Of a stretch of DNA of 64,000 nt, positions 54,209 to 63,744 are shown piece by piece. Source of the stretch: CBDBIG01 sp965205845 [NCBI: bacterium]. Lineage in GTDB: Bacteria > SAR324. A program made the position numbers and the translations under genes. The stretch spans positions 186,001 through 250,000 of the forward strand of contig CBDBIG010000004.1 of NCBI GenBank assembly GCA_965205845.1, in the 5' to 3' direction. A model generated the notes under the pieces. The model saw only the letters and a list, made by a program, of their open reading frames with translations, ran no database searches and was not told the origin of the DNA. The first letter of the stretch is position 1. Each line of letters opens with the position of its first letter.

Positions 54209-55189
54209 CTAGTTGGCCAAAATGGCTTGCCAGAGTTGTTGCATATCTGCGGGCAGTGGGGTTGTAAACTGCAGTGGTTGTTGGGTGCCGGGGTGCGTAA
54301 AACCAAGGGTTTGTGCGTGCAGTGCCTGCCTGCCTAGGCTTTGAATTTGGGATTGAAGTTCGGTTGAGATGGGCAGTCCTTTTTCGCGTTTTTGGCCATA
54401 CAGGGGGTCGGCCAAAACGGGCAGGTTCATGTACGCAAGGTGCACGCGAATTTGATGGGTGCGCCCCGTTTTAAGGTGCATCTGTAGCATGACAAAGTGT
54501 TGATGCTGTTTGAGTACCCGCCAAGAGGTTGTGGCAGGCTTTCCATCTTGGCGTACTGCGCGTTTGCGCCAAGAGGTTTTGCTGCGCCCAAGGGGTGCTT
54601 GAATGGTGCCATGTACACCACGGGGCCGCCCACTGGCAAAGGCCACATAACTGCGCTGTACACTCCGGTTTTCAAATTGTTGAGCAAGGTTAACATGGGC
54701 AGCATCGCTCTTGGCGCAAACGACCACACCAGAGGTGTCTTTATCGAGGCGGTGCACAATACCTGGACGTAAGACTCCCCCAATACCTGAAAGATCTTGA
54801 CAGTGGGCGAGCAAGGCGTGCACAAGGCAGTTGGTAGGCCAACCTGCAGAAGGGTGCATGGGCATGTTGGCAGGTTTGTTTACCACAATCAGGTGCGTGT
54901 CTTCGTATAAAATATCCAAAGGGGTCGCTTGGGGTTTTAAGGGCAATGCGGTGGGTTTTGGAATGCCAAAGGCAATGACATCACCGCGACCCACTTTGTA
55001 CTTGGGATGAACGCTTTTTTGGTTGCATAACACAAGGCCAGCACTAAGCCAGCGTTGAATTTGGCTGCGTGAACTGGCTGCCGCATGGCGGGCAAGCCAT
55101 TTGTCAACGCGTTCTCCCATCCCTTCGGTCACCCTCAATTTTTGTAAGCGAGAAGTTTTGGGTGGGTGTATGGCAAGTTTTGGCAACAC
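54209..55189 (-). CDS. rluD: 23S rRNA pseudouridine synthase, RluD type
   Basis: The protein has an N-terminal S4-like domain (ERVDKWLARHAAASSRSQIQRWLSAGLVLCNQK). The catalytic domain has the nucleophilic Asp in GIVHRLDKDTSGVVVCAK, LKTGRTHQIRVHLAYMNLPVLADPLYG and a C-terminal [27 protein letters not shown]. The 326-residue length is usual. RluD modifies helix 69 of 23S rRNA; RluA/RluC specificity cannot be excluded by sequence alone. It is followed by three truncated copies of its own 3' end and preceded by rng on the same strand (17-bp gap). Confidence 0.9.
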   Translation of the reverse strand: MLPKLAIHPPKTSRLQKLRVTEGMGERVDKWLARHAAASSRSQIQRWLSAGLVLCNQKSVHPKYKVGRGDVIAFGIPKPTALPLKPQATPLDILYEDTHLIVVNKPANMPMHPSAGWPTNCLVHALLAHCQDLSGIGGVLRPGIVHRLDKDTSGVVVCAKSDAAHVNLAQQFENRSVQRSYVAFASGRPRGVHGTIQAPLGRSKTSWRKRAVRQDGKPATTSWRVLKQHQHFVMLQMHLKTGRTHQIRVHLAYMNLPVLADPLYGQKREKGLPISTELQSQIQSLGRQALHAQTLGFTHPGTQQPLQFTTPLPADMQQLWQAILAN

Positions 55190-55206
55190 GTAATCTTTAT
55201 GAAGGA

Positions 55207-56775
55207 TTAATATTCAATAATTTCAAATTGTTCGTAATGATACGATGTTTGAGCGTGCCATTGAAAGGTGGTTTCGCTTTTGCGCTCTAAATTTTGTAGA
55301 TGGATGTAGCACTCGGTAAAGATGTAGTCAGCCACATCAGGGTGCAGGTAAACGGTAATGGGACCCAGTTTTCGCCCATGGGTGCGAAGGCGTTTTATTT
55401 CGCGAAACAGTTCAAAGGCTACCGTGCTGGGGGATTTAATGCGCCCAACCCCATTGCAATAGGGGCAGTCGTTGGTTAAGGCCTGGCGCAGGTTTTCGCT
55501 ATCGCGCTTGCGGGTCATTTCCACCAACCCAATTTCGCTAATTTGTAAAATACGGCTGCGTGCTTTATCTTGGCGGAGTTCGTATTTAAGTGCTTCGTAC
55601 ACCCGGTGCCGATTTCGATGGGCATCCATATCAATAAAATCGATGATGATAATCCCCCCAATGTTGCGGAGCTTAAGCTGATAAACCACCTCTTTTACAG
55701 CCTCGAGGTTGGTGCGCAAAATGGTTTCTTCGTGATTTGACGATCCCACAAAGCGTCCTGTGTTGACATCAATGGCAGTGAGGGCCTCTGCGTGATCGAT
55801 AATAAGGTGGCCACCAGAGGGCAACCATACTTTGTTGCCCATGGCGCGTTTAATTTCTTCTTCAATGCCATAGTAATCGTAAATAGGCTGGGGTTTGCTG
55901 TATTTTTGGAGCAAAGAAGCATACCTCGGCATAAATTTGCGTAAAAAGTGCTCAATCCGCCCAAATTCTAAAGCATCATCCACCAGTAATGTGTTGATCT
56001 CGCTCGAAAGTATATCACGCAGTACGCGTAGGCTTAAGCGCAGGTCTTCATGCAGGAGCATCGGTGCCTTGTGTTGGTGATAGATGTTCAAAATGGTATC
56101 CCACACCGAGAGTAAAAATGTGATCTCAGTTTTAAACTCTTCTTCTGTATGCCCTTCGGCTACGGTACGAATGATAAAGCCGTTTTTGTCAGGGCACAGA
56201 CGTTCAATGGTGTTGCGCAAACGGTTGCGTTCGGTTTCTTGTTTGATTTGGCGGGATACCCCCACGGTTTGCAGGGTAGGCATAAATACCAGATTGCGTC
56301 CTGGCAGGGAGATTTGGGTGGTAATGCGTGCGCCTTTGGTGCTAATGGGCCCTTTAGCCACTTGCACCATAATTTCTTGATTCTCTTTTAGCATGTTTTC
56401 AATCAAGGCTTGACGCTCTTCATAAGAGCTTACACTTGAGCCGCGAAACTGTTCGCTAAATTTTGCATCCGCGCGGTTGGTGAGGTCGTGCCCGTTTCGT
56501 GAAGCATGAGGAGGAAGGTCGATGCTGGCATTCTCCTTCGACGGCAAACCCACGACATCGTCCACAAACAAAAAAGCAGCTTTTTCGAGACCAATATCCA
56601 CAAACGCAGCACCCATCCCAGGGAGCACAGTAAGCACCCTACCTTTGTAGATATTCCCCACAACCCCTTGCTCTTGGGGGCGATCATGGTGCAGTTCTGT
56701 CAGGTTATCGCCTTCTAGGACCGCTACCCGTGTTTCGAAGGGACTGTGATTGATGATGATGTCTTTTTTTCTCAT
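55207..56775 (-). CDS. rng: Ribonuclease G/E family endoribonuclease
   Basis: RNase G/E cleaves single-stranded RNA in rRNA maturation and mRNA decay. The start at ATG 56775 (MRKKDIIINHSPFETRVAVLEG) gives 522 residues. It has an S1 domain (GNIYKGRVLTVLPGMGAAFVDIGLEKAAFLFVDD), the RNase H-like part, and catalytic Asp residues in LTAIDVNTGRFVG and GIIIIDFIDMDAH. The zinc-link is CPYCNGVGRI. The size and lack of a long C-terminal tail fit RNase G rather than E. It is just upstream of rluD on the same strand. Confidence 0.92.
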   Translation of the reverse strand: MRKKDIIINHSPFETRVAVLEGDNLTELHHDRPQEQGVVGNIYKGRVLTVLPGMGAAFVDIGLEKAAFLFVDDVVGLPSKENASIDLPPHASRNGHDLTNRADAKFSEQFRGSSVSSYEERQALIENMLKENQEIMVQVAKGPISTKGARITTQISLPGRNLVFMPTLQTVGVSRQIKQETERNRLRNTIERLCPDKNGFIIRTVAEGHTEEEFKTEITFLLSVWDTILNIYHQHKAPMLLHEDLRLSLRVLRDILSSEINTLLVDDALEFGRIEHFLRKFMPRYASLLQKYSKPQPIYDYYGIEEEIKRAMGNKVWLPSGGHLIIDHAEALTAIDVNTGRFVGSSNHEETILRTNLEAVKEVVYQLKLRNIGGIIIIDFIDMDAHRNRHRVYEALKYELRQDKARSRILQISEIGLVEMTRKRDSENLRQALTNDCPYCNGVGRIKSPSTVAFELFREIKRLRTHGRKLGPITVYLHPDVADYIFTECYIHLQNLERKSETTFQWHAQTSYHYEQFEIIEY

Positions 56776-57326
56776 AAAATAGATATTTTTTTGTAAAAAG
56801 ATGGATTTTTTGAGTGGAAACATCCATCAAATGGTGCAAATCGGTAGAAAATATGTCAACCACTGGGCTAGTATCGCCATTCGTAAAAAGGAGTGGGTAT
56901 GGATGCGGGGAAGTGTTTTTGTCATGCACCCAGAATTCCCTTTTGTTTTTTATCAAAAAAAGGGCTGTTAAGGTGTTTGCAAGCAAAATGGGTGTGCATA
57001 TGCTATGCACCGACGTTTCTGGCACGGCACCTCACGCGTATCATAAAGCGGGTGTGTCGAGCAAACCAACCCCTTTTGGCTTTTTTTGCGGTGTTTTTAG
57101 ACCAAAGGATCCAAAAAAGGCTTGATTTTATGGGCAAAATGTACCAACTCTGCACACCAAGGTGCACTTTGGGTTACTATTTCCATCATCGTGGTGGGGG
57201 ATGTCCTAGGGAGAAAAGGCAGACTGCCTGCACTATCTTGGGGGAGAAGCTCTGCATCAAGTTTTTATTGCTTAAAAGAACCATCCTTTTTTTAAAGGGT
57301 GCCCCTTGACACTTTGTAGGCACCCT
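56776..57326. other. Intergenic between rng and cdaR
   Basis: No gene is recognised in about 550 bp. An open frame at 56893-57309 (plus) has no family or ribosome site. A hairpin at the cdaR end is listed separately. Confidence 0.4.
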
Positions 57327-57328
57327 TT
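57294..57328 (-). terminator. Candidate terminator hairpin after cdaR
   Basis: AAAGGGTGCC and GGCACCCTTT form a perfect 10-bp inverted repeat around a 15-base loop, overlapping the cdaR stop codon. On the cdaR strand the stem is followed by A residues and not U, so termination is not assured. Confidence 0.4.
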
Positions 57329-58412
57329 AGCGTGGGGCTGGGGTGCCATCTCTTGTTAAGGGCCGGTTAATCACCAACAGATCTAATATAGGCCATTGTT
57401 CAAGCACCTTTACCCGATCGGGCAAGACCACTTTGGGGGAAATAGCGCGATAGTCCCCCGGGGGAAAGGTGGTCATATCCACCACTGCGTACACATTTTT
57501 TATACTAAGCCTTTTAATTTGCTCTTCGGGACCTTCTAAAAATACATTCAACCTTTTCGTGCTTGCTTTGTAAGCATTGCGTGTGTTCTCAAATTGAATG
57601 GGGATGCCCTCCAAGCGCAAACGTGAGGGCCGATTAATGAGGCGTACTTTAACCTGCACACGTTCAGGGCTGTCTTTATCAATTTGTACCAGGGAAGGAA
57701 TTTCTAAATCTGTTGTGATTTCAATGTCTTGATTAGCACGAGAAACATCAACGGCACTGGTATACACCCGGAATAATTTTTTAATGCGTGTCCGCGGCCC
57801 TCGGACCCGGACCCGTTGCGGGTTTACCTCCAGCGAGTGAATCACATAGCCCTTTTCGGGCTCACCACTGACCCGCGGTTTAATTTGCACCACGCGCTCT
57901 TCCACCTGCTCTAAGGTTACCTTAGCCCACCCAGGGGTAACCCCCAACACCCGCATGTTTGTAGAAAGGGGCGTATTGTTATAGGTAATGTCCCGGGGAC
58001 TTAGGTTGTGGCGCTTGGAACCTTCTACTTGGTTGGCAAGATTTAAGTGCGCCTGAAACAAACCAGGGTTGACCTTGCCTGCAAAGGCGCGTTCCACGCT
58101 TATTTGCACACTTACCGCCTGTATGGGTGCTTCCACCACTTGGAGTTCGGGAGGGACATTTTGCAACAACAAAGGGGTGGTAACCACCAGTTCGGTGGAG
58201 CGTCCCAGGCGTTGCGAAAACACCATGCCCCATAGAATAACTGCTAGCAACAAAGCCAACAGCTTCATGCCCGCATTTTGGCGCAAACGACTGCGAACCA
58301 TATCCCAAAAAAAGGGAACGGGTGCTCCGCTTAAAGCCGTGTCGTCCGTTAATGGCTTTTTGGCGGTTTTTCTTGATGCTTTGGGGGGCTGGTTTGGCTC
58401 TGGGGAAGCCAT
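57327..58412 (-). CDS. cdaR: YbbR-domain protein CdaR
   Basis: YbbR-type proteins partner the cyclase CdaA. A single N-terminal TM (MKLLALLLAVILWGMVF) is followed by repeated YbbR beta domains (LVVTTPLLLQNVPPELQVVEAPIQAVSVQISVERAFAGKV; GYVIHSLEVNPQRVRVRGPRTRIKKL; IPIQFENTRNAYKASTKRLNVFLEGPEEQIKRL). From ATG 58412 it overlaps cdaA by 64 bases; a start at ATG 58301 would remove the overlap and is equally plausible. The domain part is outside the cytoplasm. Confidence 0.88.
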   Translation of the reverse strand: MASPEPNQPPKASRKTAKKPLTDDTALSGAPVPFFWDMVRSRLRQNAGMKLLALLLAVILWGMVFSQRLGRSTELVVTTPLLLQNVPPELQVVEAPIQAVSVQISVERAFAGKVNPGLFQAHLNLANQVEGSKRHNLSPRDITYNNTPLSTNMRVLGVTPGWAKVTLEQVEERVVQIKPRVSGEPEKGYVIHSLEVNPQRVRVRGPRTRIKKLFRVYTSAVDVSRANQDIEITTDLEIPSLVQIDKDSPERVQVKVRLINRPSRLRLEGIPIQFENTRNAYKASTKRLNVFLEGPEEQIKRLSIKNVYAVVDMTTFPPGDYRAISPKVVLPDRVKVLEQWPILDLLVINRPLTRDGTPAPR

Positions 58413-59200
58413 GTTTTTGAATCACTCTCAATAAAGGGCTTCATTTGCATGTATTCTGTAAGCAGCAAGCGCAAGCTGGCTTCGCTAATTTTGTCGCTCA
58501 GGTGACCATTACGGACGAGGCGTATTTCCCTGCGCTCTTCGGAAACCACCACCACCAAGGCATCGGTTTCCTCGCTGATGCCCATGGCAGAACGGTGGCG
58601 TGTGCCTAAAAAGCGCTGACCTCCGCTGGGAGAGAGGGGTAAAATACAGCGTGCAGCTGCCACCCGTCCTTTGGCGTTAATAATCAATGCCCCATCGTGC
58701 AGAGGCGAACTGGTATGAAAAACCGAGATCAATAGTTCACTCGACAAATCGGCATTTAAGCGCAGACCGCGGTCAATGTAGTTGCGCAAGCCAGTCTCGC
58801 GTTCAAGTACAATGGCAGCTCCTATTTTACGCTGGGCCATTTGGGAAGCCGCGGTGGCCACCTTGTCGATAATTTTGTCGTGGGTACTACGATGATGCTC
58901 ACGAACCAAAGCGGTTAAGCCTACACGGGCCAGGGCATTGCGAATCTCTCCTTGAAACAGCACCACCATAATCACAACCGACGCGCTGAACAAATGGTTC
59001 AGCACCCACACAAGGGCATCTAGTTCGAGAAGCGATGAAACGATATAAAGACCCAGCAGCATCGAGATGCCCATGAGCGTGGGAATGGTACGTGTGCCGC
59101 GAATAAGGCGCAAAACCCAGTAAATGCCTAACGTGAGCAAAAATATATCGAGGGCATCTTGAGCACGCAAACTTTTAAAAGCAACCAACCATTCTTCCAC
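58349..59200 (-). CDS. cdaA: Diadenylate cyclase CdaA
   Basis: CdaA makes cyclic di-AMP from two ATP. Three N-terminal TM segments (ALDIFLLTLGIYWVLRLI, IPTLMGISMLLGLYIVSSLL, LDALVWVLNHLFSASVVIMVVLF) precede the DAC domain with DGALIINAKGRV and the RHRSAMGISEETDALVVVVSEE motif. GTG 59200 is preferred because AAGGGAG stands 8 bases before it; the frame also has a GTG at 59209. The order ftsH-cdaA-cdaR on one strand is a common arrangement, often with folP between and glmM after, both absent here. Confidence 0.93.
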   Translation of the reverse strand: MEEWLVAFKSLRAQDALDIFLLTLGIYWVLRLIRGTRTIPTLMGISMLLGLYIVSSLLELDALVWVLNHLFSASVVIMVVLFQGEIRNALARVGLTALVREHHRSTHDKIIDKVATAASQMAQRKIGAAIVLERETGLRNYIDRGLRLNADLSSELLISVFHTSSPLHDGALIINAKGRVAAARCILPLSPSGGQRFLGTRHRSAMGISEETDALVVVVSEERREIRLVRNGHLSDKISEASLRLLLTEYMQMKPFIESDSKTWLPQSQTSPPKHQEKPPKSH

Positions 59201-59334
59201 CGCATACACTCCCTTGTCCGTTCAAAGTGGGGCGTTCTATCCACGGATGTGCATCCTTAAACCCTGCCAGCACTCACACGGAGACCTTACACGCCTCTCC
59301 CCAGCCACGCTTTTGCGCGTGTATCACACCCCAC

Positions 59335-59578
59335 CCGTCCGCCATGCTTGTTGTTGGGATTGCAAAACACCCCCCCTGCATCAACCCGCTCGGACGCTTA
59401 TTTCCCTCGCCAGCAAAGCGATACGATGCGTAGGACGCTTATTTCCCTCGCCAGCAAAGCGATAACGATGCGTAACGCGCGGTATCCATTTGCCCGCCAT
59501 GCTTGTTGTTGGGATTGCAAAACACCCCCCCCCTGCATCAACCCGCTCGGACGCTTATTTCCCTCGCCAGCAAAGCGC
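59335..59578. repeat. Direct repeats between ftsH and cdaA
   Basis: A stretch of about 80 bp (CATGCTTGTTGTTGGGATTG through CCCGCTCGGACGCTTATTTC to CTCGCCAGCAAAGCG) occurs at 59343-59420 and again at 59499-59577. Its last third occurs a third time at about 59430-59461. The copies differ by the length of a C run (7 versus 9). No gene is present in the 390-bp spacer. Confidence 0.85.
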
Positions 59579-59592
59579 TTTGCCCCTAAGCT

Positions 59593-61380
59593 TTATGCAT
59601 TCGCAACCTCTTGAGTAAGGCGCAATACCTCCTCACCTTCCACGGTTTCACGTTCAAGCAAAATTTCAGCGATTTTGCCCAAGGCTTTTGAGTGGGCTTT
59701 AATCAGCGTTTTTGCCCTTGTGTAACAAGAGGATAACACGCTTTTGACTTCCTCATCAATGCTGTAGGCGGTGGCCTGACTAAAGCCTACATGTCGCATT
59801 AAGTCCCAGCCTAAAAACACATCATCGCTGTCAGTGCCATAAGACACTGGCCCAATGTTTTCACTCATTCCCCACTGCATCACCATACGCTTGGCCAGTT
59901 GGGTGGCTTTGTGAATATCGTCGGAAGCACCCGTCGTAAAATGTTTAAACATAATTTCTTCCGCTGCGCGTCCCCCCATCATCATGGCGATTTGCCCTAA
60001 AATTTGCGCACGGCTGTAACTTTGGCGATCCTCGGTAGGGAGCAGCTGGGTTACCCCTAAGGCCCTTCCACGTGGCACAATGGTTACCTTGTGCACAGGA
60101 TCCACCTCAGGAATAAGCGAGGCCAAAATGGCATGCCCCGCCTCATGATATGCCGTAACGCGACGTACCTCGTCGGGCATCGACAGCGTACGTCGCTCAG
60201 GTCCCATTAACACCTTGTCTCGGGCTTCATCAAAAGCCGCCTGGCTAACCTGTTTTTTCCCACGGCGTGCTGAAAGCAAGGCCGCCTCATTGACTAAATT
60301 GGCTAAATCCGCCCCTGAAAAACCGGGGCAACCCCGTGCCACCACGGACAGTTTCACTTTTTTAGACAAGCGCACTTGCTTACTGTGCACTTTTAAAATG
60401 GCTTCACGCCCACGTTGATCTGGCAAAGGGACCACCAAGCGGCGATCAAAGCGCCCGGGTCGTAACAGTGCAGGGTCAAGCACATCAGGTCGGTTGGTGG
60501 CGGCAATTACAATCAGGCCTTCATTGGGTTGAAAGCCATCCATTTCCACCAGCAACTGATTCAAGGTCTGTTCACGCTCATCATTGCCACCACCCACGCC
60601 CGCCCCACGGCGGCGCCCCACAGCATCAATTTCATCAATAAACAAAATGCATGGCGCACTGCGCTTGGCTTGCCCAAACAAATCGCGCACACGGCTGGCC
60701 CCAACTCCCACAAACATTTCCACAAAATCAGAGCCACTAATGTTAAAAAAGGGGGCGTCGGCTTCTCCTGCAATCGCCCTGGCCATTAGGGTTTTTCCCG
60801 TACCCGGAGACCCCATCAGCAGCACCCCACGGGGCATTTCACCTCCAAGCGCGGAGAATTTTTTCGGATCGCGCAAAAACTCCACAATCTCTTGCATTTC
60901 CTCCTTGCATTCCTCCACTCCTGCCACATCGGCAAAGGTGGTTTTGCTTTCGTTTTCTGCTGGGTTACGCGCACGCACACGACCAAAACCCATGGCACGA
61001 TTCCCGCTGCTTTGCATTTGGTGCATTAAAAAAAAGAACACCCCCACAATAAGCAATACGGGGAGCCAACTGCTTAGCAGCGAGGTCAGCAAGTTGCCTT
61101 TTTCGGGGGACTCCGCACGCACACGCACCCCGCTTTGCAACAACTCGTCAATCAGCATGGGGTCTTCAGGGGCCATCGTGTGAAAAGCACGGTTGTCGTT
61201 GTAGATCCCTATAATTTTCTTGCCTTGTAAGGTGACTTCCTTAATTTGTTTGGCCTTTACCTGTGCTAAAAACGCACTGTAAGCAATGGTGCTCGAAGGG
61301 TTGGGGCGGTTATTGGCTACGGTAAACAGCACAAATAATGCAACTCCCATCACGGCCCATACAATCAAATGCCGATGCAA
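59593..61380 (-). CDS. ftsH: ATP-dependent zinc metalloprotease FtsH
   Basis: This membrane-bound AAA+ protease performs quality control of membrane and regulatory proteins. The start is TTG 61380 with GGGGGAG 8 bases upstream. Two TM segments ([18 protein letters not shown] and [17 protein letters not shown]) flank the periplasmic part. Walker A is GSPGTGKT, Walker [33 protein letters not shown]. The zinc motif HEAGH ([14 protein letters not shown]) and the downstream Asp ([11 protein letters not shown]) are present. The length of 595 is slightly short, with a brief C-terminal tail. Confidence 0.95.
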   Translation of the reverse strand: MHRHLIVWAVMGVALFVLFTVANNRPNPSSTIAYSAFLAQVKAKQIKEVTLQGKKIIGIYNDNRAFHTMAPEDPMLIDELLQSGVRVRAESPEKGNLLTSLLSSWLPVLLIVGVFFFLMHQMQSSGNRAMGFGRVRARNPAENESKTTFADVAGVEECKEEMQEIVEFLRDPKKFSALGGEMPRGVLLMGSPGTGKTLMARAIAGEADAPFFNISGSDFVEMFVGVGASRVRDLFGQAKRSAPCILFIDEIDAVGRRRGAGVGGGNDEREQTLNQLLVEMDGFQPNEGLIVIAATNRPDVLDPALLRPGRFDRRLVVPLPDQRGREAILKVHSKQVRLSKKVKLSVVARGCPGFSGADLANLVNEAALLSARRGKKQVSQAAFDEARDKVLMGPERRTLSMPDEVRRVTAYHEAGHAILASLIPEVDPVHKVTIVPRGRALGVTQLLPTEDRQSYSRAQILGQIAMMMGGRAAEEIMFKHFTTGASDDIHKATQLAKRMVMQWGMSENIGPVSYGTDSDDVFLGWDLMRHVGFSQATAYSIDEEVKSVLSSCYTRAKTLIKAHSKALGKIAEILLERETVEGEEVLRLTQEVANA

Positions 61381-61892
61381 CGCTTATCTCCCCCTTGTAA
61401 ATTTTTTTAAATAATCCAACAACCCACCTAGGCAGACAAATCTGCACGATGGTGGTCAGTGCAAAAACGGTTTATGCTCAAAAAAACAGTCGCTTTTTTA
61501 TGATAAGAAATGGTTACGCAAAAACAGATTCGACACACGTCAAGTTAACGGCTCTAAAAACACACAGTTGCATTATGCCCCCTAAAAACCAAATGGCAAA
61601 GCCTTTTTTTAGCAGTACGCAAACACTCAAAAAATTAGGTTCTTGCCTTCCAATGCACCATCGTGGAGGCTTGGATATCTGGATTATCCACTGTTATTAG
61701 GAGGGAATCTTATAGGCTATAGGCTATAGGCTTGCTCTTTTAAGTGTTATTTGACACGCTATGACGAGGCGGATTTTCTTGTTTGTTTAGGTTTTGCAAT
61801 ATGGTGCTCGAAGAGGCACCTTAATCTAGCCCGATTAACGTGGCTGGATTTCATTGAAAAGGGCACACAAGACGAAAAGGAACCAGAATAGG
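61381..61892. other. Divergent intergenic region ftsH / SDR gene
   Basis: No gene is recognised. A 7-bp direct repeat, TATAGGC three times (61711-61731), lies in the middle and could be an operator or slippage product. Promoters for ftsH and the SDR gene are expected here but not clearly seen. Confidence 0.4.
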
Positions 61893-62657
61893 GTGAAATT
61901 GTTTGATTTGGCGGGAAAGGTAGCCATTGTCACAGGAGGAAACGGTGGCATTGGTTTAGGGGTGGCGCGCGGCTTAGCCCAAGCGGGGGCTGATCTTGCT
62001 GTGGTGGGGCGCAATCAGGCCAAGTCAGCCAGGGCTATCAAAGAACTTAGCACATATGGCACAAAGGTGATTGCTATTGAAGCCGATGCAACGCAAGAAT
62101 CGGCTGTGAGTACCATGGTTGAGCGCGTTGCCAGTACCCTGGGTGGGGTTGATATTCTGGTAAACAATGCGGGCACCAACGTTCGCAAATTGCCCCAAAA
62201 TTTAAGTGTGGATGCGTGGCATTTGGTACAAAACACCAACTTGACCAGCGCATTTTTGTGTAGCAAAGCATGTTGGCCTTGGATGAAAAAAACGGGGCAA
62301 GGCAAGGTGCTTAACAATGGATCGATGATGTCACTTTTTGGTGCGCCATGGTCGCCTGCATATGCTGCCAGCAAGGGGGGTATCATGCAACTGACCAAAT
62401 CCCTTGCCTGCGCTTGGGCTCCTGATAACATCCAAGTAAATTGCTTTTTGCCTGGATGGATCGATACCTCGTTAACCCAAAAGGCTCGCGAAGAAATTAA
62501 CGGCCTGCACGACCGTGTATTGGCACGTACCCCTGCTGCTCGCTGGGGAGATATTGACGATTTTCAAGGGATTGCCGTGTTTTTAAGCAGTGCCGCCTCC
62601 AATTTTGTCACAGGTGCCGTAATCACGGTCGACGGAGGGTATTCTGTACAAGGTTAG
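61893..62657 (+). CDS. Short-chain dehydrogenase/reductase
   Basis: The classical SDR fold is complete in 254 residues from GTG 61893 (KLFDLAGKVAIVTGGNGGIGLGVARGLAQAGA). It shows the TGxxxGIG cofactor motif, NNAG (ILVNNAGTNVRK), catalytic Ser (NGSMMSLFGAPWSPAY), YxxxK (YAASKGGIMQLTKSLA) and a C-terminal GAVITVDGGYSVQG. Overall it resembles gluconate 5-dehydrogenase and 2-deoxygluconate dehydrogenase types, but the substrate cannot be inferred. ATG 61854 is an upstream alternative that adds a basic stretch. AAGGA lies 12 bases before the GTG. It precedes the lactonase-like gene on the same strand. Confidence 0.9.
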   Translation: MKLFDLAGKVAIVTGGNGGIGLGVARGLAQAGADLAVVGRNQAKSARAIKELSTYGTKVIAIEADATQESAVSTMVERVASTLGGVDILVNNAGTNVRKLPQNLSVDAWHLVQNTNLTSAFLCSKACWPWMKKTGQGKVLNNGSMMSLFGAPWSPAYAASKGGIMQLTKSLACAWAPDNIQVNCFLPGWIDTSLTQKAREEINGLHDRVLARTPAARWGDIDDFQGIAVFLSSAASNFVTGAVITVDGGYSVQG

Positions 62658-62907
62658 TGGTCCTGTGCTAGGGTGCAAGTCGCTGCTTCGAAGGTATTTA
62701 GTGTTTAAGGGTAGCAATAGGCAAGGCGGTTTTTGGCCTTTGCCTCAATGCGTGGGTAAGGGCACTCACCGCAAGCCTTTGAGTGTTGCTGAAATGGACG
62801 TTTAATCCACTCCATAAACCCAATGCGTCGCCTGTTGCGCTTGTGGCAACAAAAAGCTATGGGTCTACGCTGATTTTACACACCTCTTGCAAGTTCGAGT
62901 CGCCCTC

Positions 62908-63672
62908 ATGACAAAACCCTACAAGATTTACGTTCTGGAATACGCGAGACGCAAAACCCACTCGAGCGAGGTGTTGGTGGGGGATCCCCATCAAACCCCC
63001 ATGGATATGTCTTATTACATGTGGTTGGTGGTGAACGATGAACGGGTGATTGCCGTGGATACAGGCTTTACCAAAGAAACCGGTGAGCGCCGTAAGCGCG
63101 CATGGGTGAACGACCCCAACGTAATGATGGACGCCATTCAAATTGACCCTCGGCGGGTAACAGACGTTGTTATAAGTCACTTGCATTGGGACCATGCTGG
63201 CAATTTTGGACTGTTTCCTAAGGCAAACTTTATTTTGCAAGAAAGTGAGATGGCTTTTAGTACGGGAAAATACATTGGTTACGAGGTGTTTCGCCAGGCA
63301 TTGGATGTTGAGGACGTGGTAGCCATGCTACGCTTAAATTACGGGGGTCGTGTACGCTTTGTAAGTGGCAGTAAAACTTTGTACCCTGGAATACGGGTAC
63401 ATTGGGTAGGTGGACACACGGCAGGTACGCAAATTGTGGAAGTGCAAACAGAAAGTGGAGTGAGCGTGATTGCCTCCGATGCCGCACACTTTTATGCCAA
63501 CATGCACCAAAACCGCCCCTTTCACATTATTCACAGCGTGCCTTGTTATATTGAGGGTTTTCAACGGATGCGCACTTTGGCAGTGGATGAGCAACATATT
63601 TTGCCGGGGCATGATGGCAAAGTGATGCACATGCTGCCCTCAGTGGCAACGGGTGTCGTGTTACTGCAATAA
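62908..63672 (+). CDS. Metallo-beta-lactamase-fold hydrolase, N-acyl homoserine lactonase-like
   Basis: The zinc motif HLHWDHAGN (VVISHLHWDHAGNFGLFP), later HTAGTQ (WVGGHTAGTQIVEV), the bridging Asp in VIASDAAHFYANM and ILPGHDGKV define the fold. The size (254 residues from ATG 62908) and the N-terminal YKIYVLEYARRKTHSSEVLVGDP fit the AHL-lactonase-like subgroup. The real substrate could be another lactone or ester. It is likely cytoplasmic; no signal peptide. It may be co-transcribed with the SDR gene 250 bp upstream. Confidence 0.88.
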   Translation: MTKPYKIYVLEYARRKTHSSEVLVGDPHQTPMDMSYYMWLVVNDERVIAVDTGFTKETGERRKRAWVNDPNVMMDAIQIDPRRVTDVVISHLHWDHAGNFGLFPKANFILQESEMAFSTGKYIGYEVFRQALDVEDVVAMLRLNYGGRVRFVSGSKTLYPGIRVHWVGGHTAGTQIVEVQTESGVSVIASDAAHFYANMHQNRPFHIIHSVPCYIEGFQRMRTLAVDEQHILPGHDGKVMHMLPSVATGVVLLQ

Positions 63673-63744
63673 AATCATAATGGGTGTTTTTTTGCGTACA
63701 TTTTTTTGATGATATCCCTTTGGGGTAGGAGGGTTTTTAAGTAG

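Noticed and set aside
56893-57309. 138-residue protein between rng and cdaR
   Set aside because: It is Cys-rich and irregular, without a start site or family; probably chance.
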